DNA from: Photobacterium halotolerans DSM 18316
GTDB lineage: Bacteria > Pseudomonadota > Gammaproteobacteria > Enterobacterales > Vibrionaceae
Direction of reading: 5' to 3'
Length of the DNA: 64,000 bases
Assembly (NCBI RefSeq): GCF_000425165.1
Contig: NZ_AULG01000016.1
Location: forward strand, 1-64,000
Position numbers and translations under genes: made by a program. The notes under the pieces were generated by a model. It was not told where the DNA came from. It was given only the letters and a program-made list of their open reading frames with translations, and ran no database searches. Numbering within the stretch: position 1 is the stretch's first letter; every line of letters starts with the position of its first letter. This document shows positions 17,860-27,292 of this stretch, piece after piece.

Positions 17860-18038
17860 CCCCCAGGGAAAAATTCATGGACGAATTTTTAGGTTGTCGG
17901 CGCCGGGAGCGCCTACAACCGGCCCGGACAACGCCAACGAACAAACAGGCATTTCTGGGCACTCTTTGGGCCAACAAAGAGTGTCTGGCGCGCATCCGAA
18001 AATGCTGAGATTGCCACTAAACCCAAGCGCGACATACC
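17860..18038 (-). repeat. three-hairpin repeat, copy 7 (reversed)
   Basis: Very similar to copy 6 and in the same reversed orientation. It marks the right edge of island 1; the next feature, the terminator of the 1513-residue host gene, starts 37 bp further on. Confidence 0.9.
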
Positions 18039-18074
18039 CGCACAATTTCTGAAATCACCCAACCCATGGCAAAA

Positions 18075-18107
18075 CAAAAAAGCCCGGACTCAATACCGAG
18101 TCCGGGC
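18075..18107 (-). terminator. rho-independent terminator
   Basis: On the minus strand GCCCGGACTC / GAGTCCGGGC is followed by TTTTTTGTTTT. It serves the large gene that ends at 18152. Confidence 0.9.
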
Positions 18108-18151
18108 GATACGGGTGGTCAACCAACCCACCCTCCCCAAAAGAAATGTCG

Positions 18152-21100
18152 CTAGTTCGCGTACCTCAACCGCGCATCAGCCCAATCCGCATGATCATAG
18201 CCATCGCCATCACCCGCTGCGCCGACGATCAGTTTCAGCTCAGTGACATTGGACGGGATCGGCAGATTGACAGTGACCGGTCCCTGACTGCCGGTCAGCG
18301 TGACACTCTGATAGGCCAGACTGCCGTTCAGCCAGACTTCAAACACCACACTGCCGTTATTGCCGACTTCATCATCCACACCAATCACCGCCTGGAACTG
18401 GTCATACTCACCGGCCACCAGGGTATAAGTGACGGTTGAATCCGCATGCACACCAAGCCCTTTGCTGTAGACCGAACCGCCAATGGTGATCGGACTGCCG
18501 TCGTTGGCCAGCTCTTCGCCATTGCTGGTGTCTTTTTCCAGCGGGCCCCAGCCGTTGATTACCGTGCCGGTTTCGGTCATGTCACTGAGATAGCTGTACT
18601 GACTCTGCCCGGAAGACTGCAGCAGTTTGGCATCGCCCCAGCTCGCGTGGTCACTGCCGACGCCGTTACCGGCCCCCGTCACCACCAGTTTCAGCTCATA
18701 ATTATCCGGGCTCAGGTTGATGGAGACATACTGGGCAGTGTCTGAACCGGTCAGCGTGCCGCTCTGATAACTCAGTACACCATCGACCCAGACTTCGAAC
18801 ACCACGCTGCCGCTGTCACCGACTTCATCATCAACACCGACGAAGGCGCGGAACTGGGTATAGTCACCGTTGCTGATGTCGTACACTACTTCAGATTCGG
18901 CATGCACACCCAGGCCTTTCTGATACTGGGTGCCGCCAATCGAGATGGTACCGCCGTCATCCGAAGCCGCCTCGCCATTGCTGGCGTCTTTTTCAAACGG
19001 CCCCCAGCCATTGCTGGATGACACTTCTGCCATGTCACTCAGGTACACCACTGTGGCTTCTGCCGGTGGCTCAGGCACTACGATCTCCGGCCCTTCGTAC
19101 TCAATCTGCTCCAGATAAGCGACCAGCGCTGCCCGTTCGCTGGCACTGCTGACGCTGTGCTGGGAACCGGTTTGCAGCACATCATTGAGCGTCGCGGCCT
19201 GTCCGTTGTGGAAATACGGCGGTGTTGACCAGACGCCAATCAGGGTCGGCGTATCAAAACCGACGCCGCCAAGCGGATTACCACTTCCCTGACCGGATGA
19301 GGCCTGAATGGTGCCGACATCATGACGCTGATTATCGGTATAGAAGTCCCCACTGTGACAGCTGTCGCAGCCTTTTTGGGTGAACAGCGTCTTACCTGTC
19401 GATCCGGCCGCAGTCAGGCTGCCATCCTGATTGCGGTACGGACTGCGTGGATACGCATTCAGACTGCTGACGTAAAACGCCAGGTTGTCCAGATCAGCAC
19501 TGTAACCGGCTTTATTGGCCCCTAACGGATCCGAGGTCAGCGCAAAGATGGCATCATCAAGAAAACCTACGCCCTGAAACGCCAGACGAATATCGTTTTC
19601 AAAATCATGAATCTCATCGAAGTTGGCTGTCCAGTGAACCCGGCCATTCCCCATGCCGACACGGCCGAGCAGAGAAATGGTATTTCGCAGCCCTTCACCG
19701 CGGTCGGTAAAGTCCCAGACACGGTTATCACTGTCACCATCAGTATGACAGCCGGCACACGAGATATAGCCATCACGGGTCATGCGTGCATCACTGGCGT
19801 TGTAGAAAATCTGTTTACCAGCCAGCACGCGCGGATGCATGGTTTCATTCGACACCAGCGAAATATCCGCCAGTTTGGCAATGGCTTCGCCCTGATTTTC
19901 AAACGGCGTTAAATCATGAACCGAGATGGTGCGCGACAGGAAGTTATGCACGAACAACAAGTTGCCGGCTTTCACCAAACCACGTGGAGCTTTACCTGAA
20001 TCTGCAATTTCACTGGCCCGCTCACGGGTATAGGCATCACGTACCTCGACGCTGTTTTGCCCTTCCAGCGCAATGTAGACATAATCGCCCAGCTCGCTGA
20101 ACACCAGCGCTTTGGGTTGTGCCCTGTCGTCCATGTCCATTTGCAGACTGGGGACTTCGGCCAGCGTATTGAGATTGATCTGCGAAGTAATGGCACGCAG
20201 GGTGGTTTCAAAGGTCAGCGCCTGGTTTGGATCCCCCTCATTGTATTCACCGCGATCCACATTGGCTTTGATCGCCGGGATCCATGCCGACTGGCCGTCC
20301 GGCGAGATAGTAACCGCATTGAGATAATTCGGGATCCCGCGGCTTCTGTCTTCGCCATCCACAGTGGTGGTGTCTTTCTGCAGATTGACCACTGAGTCCA
20401 CTGACATCGAACCGATATGCACGGCCACGACTTCAGCGTGCGACTGAGGTGAGATAAAGCGTGTCACCAGTGCAGTGGCCGAATCACTGTCGACGGCGAT
20501 GCCTCTGGCGCTCTGGCCTACGCTGACCGTACCGGTAATGGTACGGTTCGACGGATTGATTTTGACCACTTCACCGGTTGCCTGCAAAGTGACCAGCGCG
20601 GCACTGCCGTCCGGTGTAAACACCACACCATGCGGCTGGCTGGCGCGCGGCAGATCTATGGTATGCAGGACGCTGCCGGTGGCAGACAAGACTTTGATGT
20701 TGTCGCTGTCCTGATTCGCCACCCAGAGGTTGCCGTCAGGGGCAATCGCTAGGGTACGGGGTTTCTCGCCGACCTGGGTTTCCCACACCTTACCAAACGG
20801 CGAGACCTGGCTGATCGCTGTGACTGTGCCGTTATCCTCATTGACCGCGTACACCCGGTTGGCATCTTTCACTATGGTGCTGGCGGTCGTCGGCGTGTTC
20901 AGGGTCAACGGGTTGTACACGGTATGCTGCTGCGTTTTACTCGTGGTCAGTGAGCCCGATTCGCGCACGGTCACAATGGCATTCCAGTGATTTGGCGAGC
21001 TGTAAGTGTGACTGACCGAGCCATTGCCGGAAAATGCGGTTGGCGGCGTGCCGTCACCAAAGTCCCAGGAATACTCCAGGTTGCCGCCCAGCAAAGGAGA

Positions 21101-22693
21101 AGCCGAGGCTGAGAAGGAAATGGGCGTACCCAGCGTTACCTGAGCCGTGCTGCCAAGTGTAATATCGTGACCAACGGCAGACCCGGTGGAGAAACGGTAG
21201 CTGGTCGCTGGCAGCGGGTTACCGGCAAAGTCTTCAATACCATCTACTTCAACCACATAAATGCTGTCGGCATCTAACTGGCTATCCGGTGTGAAGTTGG
21301 CAAACCCTAAATTCACACTGTAAGTCCCGCTGACCGGGGTACTGCTGCCCAGCTTGGTCACGGTAAAGGTATTGCTGTTGACCGACTCCATCAGCAGGCT
21401 GTCGGAAAAGACAATCCCGACCCGTGAAGAGCGGGGCTGGAGAATTGAATCGGCTTCCGGGCTGCTGTGGACAATCGCCGGAGGCGTATTGTCGGGCCCG
21501 GCCTGATGGGCAATTAAACCGCTGCCGGTGCCGTGGTCATTGCCGACCCAGACCATATTGCCGAACGGAAACACCTGACCATGATCGGTATCGCCGCCGG
21601 CCGCATTGAGCGAGCCGCTGCCTGATAGCTGTATATTGCTGATATTGCTGATATCCAAGACCGAGATATCGTCCTGGTTACCGAGAAACAGCTTATTATC
21701 CTGCACGTTACAGTACAGATTCTGGAACCCGGACAACTGATCGTGCACCAGTGTCATGGGGGTAGCAGAGGTATCGTAAATTCTCAGCTTGTCCGCGGTA
21801 GAGCGGGCGCCGAAGAAAGCATATTTACCGTCCCAGCACGAGGCATAATATTTCTCCGGCAGGGAGCTGAGGGTTTTCTCCAGTGTCGGGGTTTCCGGAT
21901 CATCCAGGTTCAGAATAGAAAAACCGGCAGTGGTTTCCATGCTCGACAGGAACATCTTGTTGCCCACCACAAAGACCGGACCGACGTTGAAACCGCCCAG
22001 CTGCGAGGTAGGAATGGTTTTCACTATCGAAGGGTTACTGACGTTGCTGGTATCCACTATGGTTAAGCCGGCATTACCACGGGCCACATACAGATAAGGT
22101 GCCTGCCAGAACAGCTGCCAGGACACGTTATTGTAGTCACCAAAATTGACGCCCGAAATGGGCAGTTTAGAGACCTGAATCGGATTATTGACATCAGACC
22201 AATCCCAGATTTCAATCCCTTTCCCGGTCTGGATGGCTATCAGATTGTCTTCACTCAGACCAAAAGAATGCGGCTCGCGAAACTCCGCGGTACGCAGTCC
22301 GTTGCCGGTACGGTACTGATTACTGGTATCGGGCTCATAGACCATCTTGACCAAAGACAGGTTGGTCGGGTCTGAGGCGTCCAGCGCAATCCAGCCACCG
22401 GGGCCGCCGCCGCTGTCAGGGGCGAAAATACCGACCATGTAACCATTGAGCATGGTCATGACATTCACGCCATAGTGTTTGCTGCCGGGGTAATCCGGCG
22501 GCAGAAATCCGGTGGTGTCATCCACCAGCGGATAAGACACATGGGTGTAAGCTTCGCCTGAACTGTAGTTAAGGTTTCCCAGCCCGGGGCCCTGTGCCGC
22601 CGTGACTGACGCACTGAGTCCGAGCGAGGCAAGCAGTCCCAGCACAGGTCGTATGCCGGGGTAGCGGTTAAATCGCTTCCGTATTGCAGCCAT
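18152..22693 (-). CDS. secreted multidomain di-heme cytochrome / beta-propeller / NPCBM protein
   Basis: A 1513-residue exported protein with a Sec signal ending VTAA near residue 33. In order: an LVIVD-type repeat propeller (about 60-400), a bacterial Ig-like domain (~405-505), a PKD domain with YSWDFGDGTP (~520-595), a YVTN-type propeller (~600-930), and a cytochrome region with two CxxCH hemes, CAGCH near 978 and CDSCH near 1108, as in CcpA/MauG-like di-heme proteins. Two tandem NPCBM domains (~1214-1360 and 1368-1510) follow, each with GLGVHA and GVDDEVG. NPCBM binds carbohydrate, so extracellular redox chemistry on a glycan-linked substrate is a guess. The GGAGAT ribosome binding site fits the ATG. 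Confidence 0.85.
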   Translation of the reverse strand: MAAIRKRFNRYPGIRPVLGLLASLGLSASVTAAQGPGLGNLNYSSGEAYTHVSYPLVDDTTGFLPPDYPGSKHYGVNVMTMLNGYMVGIFAPDSGGGPGGWIALDASDPTNLSLVKMVYEPDTSNQYRTGNGLRTAEFREPHSFGLSEDNLIAIQTGKGIEIWDWSDVNNPIQVSKLPISGVNFGDYNNVSWQLFWQAPYLYVARGNAGLTIVDTSNVSNPSIVKTIPTSQLGGFNVGPVFVVGNKMFLSSMETTAGFSILNLDDPETPTLEKTLSSLPEKYYASCWDGKYAFFGARSTADKLRIYDTSATPMTLVHDQLSGFQNLYCNVQDNKLFLGNQDDISVLDISNISNIQLSGSGSLNAAGGDTDHGQVFPFGNMVWVGNDHGTGSGLIAHQAGPDNTPPAIVHSSPEADSILQPRSSRVGIVFSDSLLMESVNSNTFTVTKLGSSTPVSGTYSVNLGFANFTPDSQLDADSIYVVEVDGIEDFAGNPLPATSYRFSTGSAVGHDITLGSTAQVTLGTPISFSASASPLLGGNLEYSWDFGDGTPPTAFSGNGSVSHTYSSPNHWNAIVTVRESGSLTTSKTQQHTVYNPLTLNTPTTASTIVKDANRVYAVNEDNGTVTAISQVSPFGKVWETQVGEKPRTLAIAPDGNLWVANQDSDNIKVLSATGSVLHTIDLPRASQPHGVVFTPDGSAALVTLQATGEVVKINPSNRTITGTVSVGQSARGIAVDSDSATALVTRFISPQSHAEVVAVHIGSMSVDSVVNLQKDTTTVDGEDRSRGIPNYLNAVTISPDGQSAWIPAIKANVDRGEYNEGDPNQALTFETTLRAITSQINLNTLAEVPSLQMDMDDRAQPKALVFSELGDYVYIALEGQNSVEVRDAYTRERASEIADSGKAPRGLVKAGNLLFVHNFLSRTISVHDLTPFENQGEAIAKLADISLVSNETMHPRVLAGKQIFYNASDARMTRDGYISCAGCHTDGDSDNRVWDFTDRGEGLRNTISLLGRVGMGNGRVHWTANFDEIHDFENDIRLAFQGVGFLDDAIFALTSDPLGANKAGYSADLDNLAFYVSSLNAYPRSPYRNQDGSLTAAGSTGKTLFTQKGCDSCHSGDFYTDNQRHDVGTIQASSGQGSGNPLGGVGFDTPTLIGVWSTPPYFHNGQAATLNDVLQTGSQHSVSSASERAALVAYLEQIEYEGPEIVVPEPPAEATVVYLSDMAEVSSSNGWGPFEKDASNGEAASDDGGTISIGGTQYQKGLGVHAESEVVYDISNGDYTQFRAFVGVDDEVGDSGSVVFEVWVDGVLSYQSGTLTGSDTAQYVSINLSPDNYELKLVVTGAGNGVGSDHASWGDAKLLQSSGQSQYSYLSDMTETGTVINGWGPLEKDTSNGEELANDGSPITIGGSVYSKGLGVHADSTVTYTLVAGEYDQFQAVIGVDDEVGNNGSVVFEVWLNGSLAYQSVTLTGSQGPVTVNLPIPSNVTELKLIVGAAGDGDGYDHADWADARLRYAN

Positions 22694-22901
22694 GAATGAT
22701 CTCCATGAATTATTGTATCACTAGCGCAGAATTGAACTGCCTGGGGTCTGCCACTGCACGCCCCTCAACCTCGGTTAGTGAGTAGGGTTGATTTATCGTG
22801 ATTACTGCAAAACTTCGCCAACTGAGTCGCGGCTGAAAGCCGCTGATAATTCAGGCGGCTTCCTGCATGGGGAAGCCGCTCTTTTTAGGTCTGATTCAGT
22901 G

Positions 22902-24401
22902 TTACTTCATGGTCGGCATAACAAAGTCAGCCTGTTGCTGCTGGTTTTTCGGCCAGCGGGTGGTAATGGTTTTCATGCGGGTGAAGAAACGCACCCCATC
23001 GCTGCCGTGCATGTGCAGCGGTCCGAACAGAGACCGTTTCCAGCCGCCGAAGGAATGGAACGCCATAGGCACAGGAATCGGCACGTTCACCCCGACCATC
23101 CCCACTTCCACTTTGTCGCTGAACCGGCGTGCCGCTTCACCGTCGGCAGTGAAAATCGCCGTACCGTTACCGAACTCATGCTCATTGATCAGCGTCAGGG
23201 CTTCCTCCAGCGACTGGGCGCGCAGCATTGACAGGACAGGGCCGAAGATTTCTTCGCGGTAAATGGTCATCTCAGGGGTGACATGATCAAACAAGGTGCC
23301 ACCGATGTAATAGCCGTTTTCAAAACCGGGCACCTGATAATCACGGCCATCCACCAGCAAAGTGGCGCCTTCTGCTTCGCCTTGGTCGATATAACGGCTG
23401 ACGCGTTTCATGTGATCGTCGGTGATCAGCGGCCCCATTTCGTTCTCAACCGACTGGCCATAGCCCGGCCCGACCCGTAACTCACGAATCCGGGCGGTGA
23501 GTTTTTCTGCCAGCTTATCGGCCACTTCGTCACCAATGGCCACCGCGACAGAAATCGCCATGCAGCGTTCTCCGGCCGCGCCAAAGGCGGCGCCCATCAG
23601 TGCATTGACCGTCTGATCCAAATCCGCATCCGGCATCACCACCAGATGGTTTTTCGCACCGCCCAGTGCCTGCACCCGCTTGCCGTGTGCCGAGCCCTGC
23701 GCATAGATGTATTCCGCAATCGGTGTCGAGCCGACAAAGCTGACCGCTTTGACTCTGGGATCACTCAGCAGCACATCCACCGACTCCTTATCGCCCTGCA
23801 CGACATTAAACACCCCTGGCGGCAGTCCGGCCTGAGTCAGCAATTCTGCCAGTCTCAGCGCCGCGGACGGGTTTTTCTCTGACGGTTTCAGCACAAAGGT
23901 ATTGCCGGTGGCGAGGGCGATCGGAAACATCCACATGGGCACCATGACCGGGAAATTAAACGGAGTGATCCCCGCACACACGCCCAAAGGCATCAGCATG
24001 GAATGCGAGTCCACATCTGTGCCCACATTGCGGCTGTGTTCGCCTTTTTGCAGATGCGGAATGCCGCAGGCAAATTCGACCACTTCCAGCCCGCGGGTCA
24101 GTTCGCCTAACGCATCACTGTGTACTTTTCCGTGCTCGCGGCTGATCAGCGTCGCCAGCTCATCCATGTTCTGTTCCAGCAAGGCTTTGAAGCGAAACAG
24201 AATGCGCGAGCGATTAAGCGGTGTCATTTGCGCCCAGGCCGGCCATGCTGCTTCTGCGCTGGCAATCGCCTGCTCGGTATCCGCCACGCTGGACAGGCCA
24301 ACCTGATCGATCACTTTGCCGGTGGCCGGATCCGTCACCGGCAGATTGCGATCTGAGGTCACTGGCACTAATTCACTGTTGATGTAATTTCCAATCATCA
24401 T
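22902..24401 (-). CDS. mmsA: MmsA-type CoA-acylating aldehyde dehydrogenase
   Basis: A 499-residue aldehyde dehydrogenase most like methylmalonate-semialdehyde dehydrogenase (MmsA/IolA). It has the NAD-binding segment VLKPSEKNPSAALRLAELL, the FVGSTPIAEYIY region, the catalytic Cys in GAAGERCMAIS near residue 284, and the ALGGAKNH motif typical of this subfamily. It would convert (methyl)malonate semialdehyde plus CoA to propionyl- or acetyl-CoA. The start is set at ATG 24401, which overlaps the upstream gene's stop (TAATG) behind GGAG, indicating translational coupling to the Fe-dependent dehydrogenase. An ATG at 24410 is also in frame. It probably acts on the aldehyde product of the neighbouring polyol pathway. 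Confidence 0.88.
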   Translation of the reverse strand: MMIGNYINSELVPVTSDRNLPVTDPATGKVIDQVGLSSVADTEQAIASAEAAWPAWAQMTPLNRSRILFRFKALLEQNMDELATLISREHGKVHSDALGELTRGLEVVEFACGIPHLQKGEHSRNVGTDVDSHSMLMPLGVCAGITPFNFPVMVPMWMFPIALATGNTFVLKPSEKNPSAALRLAELLTQAGLPPGVFNVVQGDKESVDVLLSDPRVKAVSFVGSTPIAEYIYAQGSAHGKRVQALGGAKNHLVVMPDADLDQTVNALMGAAFGAAGERCMAISVAVAIGDEVADKLAEKLTARIRELRVGPGYGQSVENEMGPLITDDHMKRVSRYIDQGEAEGATLLVDGRDYQVPGFENGYYIGGTLFDHVTPEMTIYREEIFGPVLSMLRAQSLEEALTLINEHEFGNGTAIFTADGEAARRFSDKVEVGMVGVNVPIPVPMAFHSFGGWKRSLFGPLHMHGSDGVRFFTRMKTITTRWPKNQQQQADFVMPTMK

Positions 24402-25561
24402 TAACTCCATACCTTTTTATACAGTTCAATCACTTCATTCTTGCTCGGAATACGCGGATTATTATTCGGTGAACCCGATGCCAGCGCCTGCTCCGCCATG
24501 ATGTCCAGCAGCTCATGATACTGGTGCCGGTCAATCCCGAAATCCGACATGGCCGGCACCTGCAGATCGACGTTGAGCTGGGTCAGCTCAGACATCAGAC
24601 GCTGCACGGCTTCTTCATCACTGACGATGTCATCAGCCAGCCCCATCGCGCGGGCGCAGTCGGCATAACGCGTCAGACTGGCCGGAATGGAAAACTCGGT
24701 AATCGCGGGCAATAACATGGCATTGCTCATGCCATGCGGGACATGGAAATGGGCGCCAATCGGACGGCTCATGCCGTGCACCAGTGCGACAGACGCGTTG
24801 GAGAAAGCGATACCGGCCAGTGTGGCTCCCAGCATCAGCTTCTCTTTCGCCTCATGATTGCCAGGGGTATTCACCGCTTCGCGAAGGTTCGGCGCAATCA
24901 GACGCATGGCGGACAGCGCCTGCTGATCGGAAAACACCCCGGCTTTGGCACTGACATAAGCTTCAATCGCGTGTGTCAGGGCATCAATCCCGGTATCGGC
25001 AGCAATACGGGCCGGCACCGACAGGGTCAGCTCATAGTCGATGATCGCCGCCTGGGGGATCAGTCCCGGCCCCATACACAGCATTTTTTCGTCTGTGTCC
25101 TGATCGGTGATGATAGTGACCCGGGTGACTTCCGATCCCGTGCCTGCCGTGGTCGGAATCGCAATCACGGGCAAGATGGCTTCTGTCACCACATGGGGTA
25201 CTTTGTAATCACGCATCTGACCGCCGTGCTGTGCCAGCAGACCAATGGCTTTTGCGCTGTCGATGGCGCTCCCGCCGCCCAGCGCAATCAGGCAGTCAAA
25301 CTGTCCTGTCACCACCTGATCAACCGCCGGCAGGATAGAGGCCTCAGTCGGCTCCGGCTCGGTATCCAGAAAGACACCGCACTCCAGCCCCGCCGCCGCC
25401 AGCGCGATTTCCACCCGGCGGACATAACCCAGCTCAGACATCACTCTGTCGCTGATAATCAATGGCTGACGGCAAGACAGCAATTTCAGTATGTCTGCCA
25501 CTTTATCCAGCGCGCCAGCCCCGATTTCCATCAGGCCGGGCATTACAATTCGTTGTGTCAT
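24401..25561 (-). CDS. iron-dependent (type III) alcohol dehydrogenase
   Basis: A 386-residue group III alcohol dehydrogenase. The N-terminal NAD(P) domain has GGGSAIDSAKAIG near residue 96. The C-terminal helical metal domain has DALTHAIEAYVS near residue 193, HGMSRPIGAHFHVPHG near 263-278 and the final metal-ligand His nearby. It oxidises or reduces a small alcohol/aldehyde such as lactaldehyde, propanediol, 4-hydroxybutyrate or 3-hydroxypropionate; which one is not determinable. It is transcribed with the MmsA gene (TAATG overlap) and separated by 200 bp from the kinase gene upstream, with its own promoter carrying a motif shared with the transporter operon. Confidence 0.87.
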   Translation of the reverse strand: MTQRIVMPGLMEIGAGALDKVADILKLLSCRQPLIISDRVMSELGYVRRVEIALAAAGLECGVFLDTEPEPTEASILPAVDQVVTGQFDCLIALGGGSAIDSAKAIGLLAQHGGQMRDYKVPHVVTEAILPVIAIPTTAGTGSEVTRVTIITDQDTDEKMLCMGPGLIPQAAIIDYELTLSVPARIAADTGIDALTHAIEAYVSAKAGVFSDQQALSAMRLIAPNLREAVNTPGNHEAKEKLMLGATLAGIAFSNASVALVHGMSRPIGAHFHVPHGMSNAMLLPAITEFSIPASLTRYADCARAMGLADDIVSDEEAVQRLMSELTQLNVDLQVPAMSDFGIDRHQYHELLDIMAEQALASGSPNNNPRIPSKNEVIELYKKVWS

Positions 25562-25616
25562 CCCTTTCGTCCTTTCAACCTTGTTATCATCTTAATAATA
25601 TAGAGCACATGTGGAT

Positions 25617-25637
25617 AAAAATGAGACAAAAAATATC
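25617..25637. promoter_or_regulatory. putative operator shared with the ABC operon
   Basis: AAAATGAGAC followed by AAAAAATATC lies ~55 bp before the Fe-dehydrogenase start. The same ten bases AAAATGAGAC occur on the minus strand at 35808-35817 before the binding-protein gene, suggesting a common regulator, perhaps the local SorC protein. Confidence 0.35.
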
Positions 25638-25762
25638 AAAATAAATCAATTTTGAGAGACTGAGCAAAATCGTTAAACATCAGGATCAGCAAAGCCGTTC
25701 CGGTAGCACAGCCACCGAAACGGAGCAGTTAACTGTTTGATATTAAATGGGGTATCAAAGAC

Positions 25763-27259
25763 TCATGACATCAGCCCTTTCAAGGCGTTCGACACCGCCA
25801 GGTAACGCTGGTAGCGCTGATGAAGAATGGCTTGCTGCTGAGGCCTGGGCGTAAGAGGCGTATTGAGTTTGGCCATCGCGGCGACTGCCTGCTGCAGAGC
25901 CGGAAAACAGCCTGCACCGGTTGCGGCAGCCATCGCCGCCCCTCTGGCACCGGCTTCGGTGCAGTCGGAGGTCTGAATCGCGACATCCAGCACATCCGCA
26001 AACAGCTGGCTCCAGACCGGACTTTTGGCGGCCCCGCCGCTGAGAACCGCAGTGTCGATATGCTGACCCGCCAGCCTGAGCTGGCCGACATGTTCTAAGT
26101 GACCAAAGACAATGCCTTCATAAACGGCATAGAGTAAGTCCGATTTTTTATGCCATCCGGCCAGCCCGGAAAAATTCCCCTGCACCGGCTGATTGTCACA
26201 GCCGCCGTAGAGATAAGGGTGAAACAGCGGCAGATCGTCACTGATCACGGTGTCAGCCACCATGGCATTGAGTTGCTGAAAAAGATCGACATTGTGGGTT
26301 TTGGCTTGCTGTTTTTCTTGTTTAAAAAATTCGCAGATGAACCATTCGAGGTTCGAGGCCGAGGTCGCACTCGACTCCACCGCCAGATAACGCTGGCCGG
26401 GAAAATGGCAGGCCATAAAGACATCCCTGCCCGGCAAGGTGTCCGTCACCACCTGGTTAATGCTCCAGGAACCGGCAATCACAGAGGCGGCCTGACTTTG
26501 CCAGACCCCTGAGCCGATAGCGCAGGCCACGATATCAAAACAGCCACTGACCACAGGCGTGCCTTCGTTCAGTCCGGTTAACGCCGCCGCTTCCCTGCTC
26601 ACCCGGCCCATGACATCCTGACATTCCCTGATGTCGGGAATCGCCTGCTGCATCTCTGGAATTGCTAATGCAGTAAGCAAAGCGGCCGATGCTTCACCTG
26701 CTGAAAAGTCGTATAAACCCGACGCACTGAGATCGCCGTACTCGGTCGATATCTCGCCGGTCAGACAAAAATTCAGGTAATCCTTACAGAACAGGACGCT
26801 GCCGATGCTCTGGTATGTCTCCGGGTGGTACTGTCTGAGCCAGCAAAGCAGAGTGGCCGATTGCGCCGGCCAGACACCCTGACGATTCAGCTCCTGAATC
26901 AACTCATAGTCGGGCTGATTTTTTATCGTCTGCACCAGATCACTGGCGCGGCAGTCGAGCGATTTGATCGCCAGTAAAGGCATGGTGTCGTGATCCAGCA
27001 GGTACAGGCCGTTGCCGTGACCACTGCACCCGACGGCCACCACCTGCCCGGACTGCACCGCCCACTCTTCCAGCAGGCGGCGTATCAGGGTTGCGCACTG
27101 CGTCCAGAGCGCTGCCATATCGCACTGAGCAAAACCCGGTGCAGGAAAATGCGTCGCCACTTTGTCGCCCAGCGCACCGATTTCGCGGCCCTGTAAATCA
27201 AAGAGCGCCACTTTTATTCCCGTGTTTCCGCAGTCTATACCCAGTACGTATGGTGTCAT
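25763..27259 (-). CDS. FGGY-family carbohydrate/polyol kinase
   Basis: A 498-residue kinase of the FGGY family (hexokinase/actin ATPase fold). The N-terminal phosphate loop is GIDCGNTGIKVALFD at residues 7-21. The segment SGCFDIVACAIGSGVW and the C-terminal LSGGAAKSPVWSQLFADVLD are the FGGY signatures. It phosphorylates a polyol or ketose in the cytoplasm. With a GlpD-like dehydrogenase and a SorC regulator beside it, the nearest known arrangement is the erythritol operon (EryA kinase, EryB dehydrogenase, EryD regulator), but substrate identity is inference. The ATG at 27259 follows AAGGAAG. It is last in the operon that starts at the binding protein. Confidence 0.85.
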   Translation of the reverse strand: MTPYVLGIDCGNTGIKVALFDLQGREIGALGDKVATHFPAPGFAQCDMAALWTQCATLIRRLLEEWAVQSGQVVAVGCSGHGNGLYLLDHDTMPLLAIKSLDCRASDLVQTIKNQPDYELIQELNRQGVWPAQSATLLCWLRQYHPETYQSIGSVLFCKDYLNFCLTGEISTEYGDLSASGLYDFSAGEASAALLTALAIPEMQQAIPDIRECQDVMGRVSREAAALTGLNEGTPVVSGCFDIVACAIGSGVWQSQAASVIAGSWSINQVVTDTLPGRDVFMACHFPGQRYLAVESSATSASNLEWFICEFFKQEKQQAKTHNVDLFQQLNAMVADTVISDDLPLFHPYLYGGCDNQPVQGNFSGLAGWHKKSDLLYAVYEGIVFGHLEHVGQLRLAGQHIDTAVLSGGAAKSPVWSQLFADVLDVAIQTSDCTEAGARGAAMAAATGAGCFPALQQAVAAMAKLNTPLTPRPQQQAILHQRYQRYLAVSNALKGLMS

Positions 27260-27292
27260 TGCTTGCTTCCTTTTCTTGCTGACAGTGAAAAA

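Noticed and set aside
11400-18040. Island 1 as a prophage or integrative element
   Set aside because: No phage structural genes, intact integrase or tRNA attachment site are seen.
18146-22066. Many plus-strand frames opposite the 1513-residue gene
   Set aside because: They are antisense shadows of a GC-rich gene and lack starts or domains.
22825-22880. Two stem-loops after the MmsA gene as an intrinsic terminator
   Set aside because: The stems are clear but the T-tract is on the plus strand, opposite to the gene's direction, so termination of this operon is not supported.
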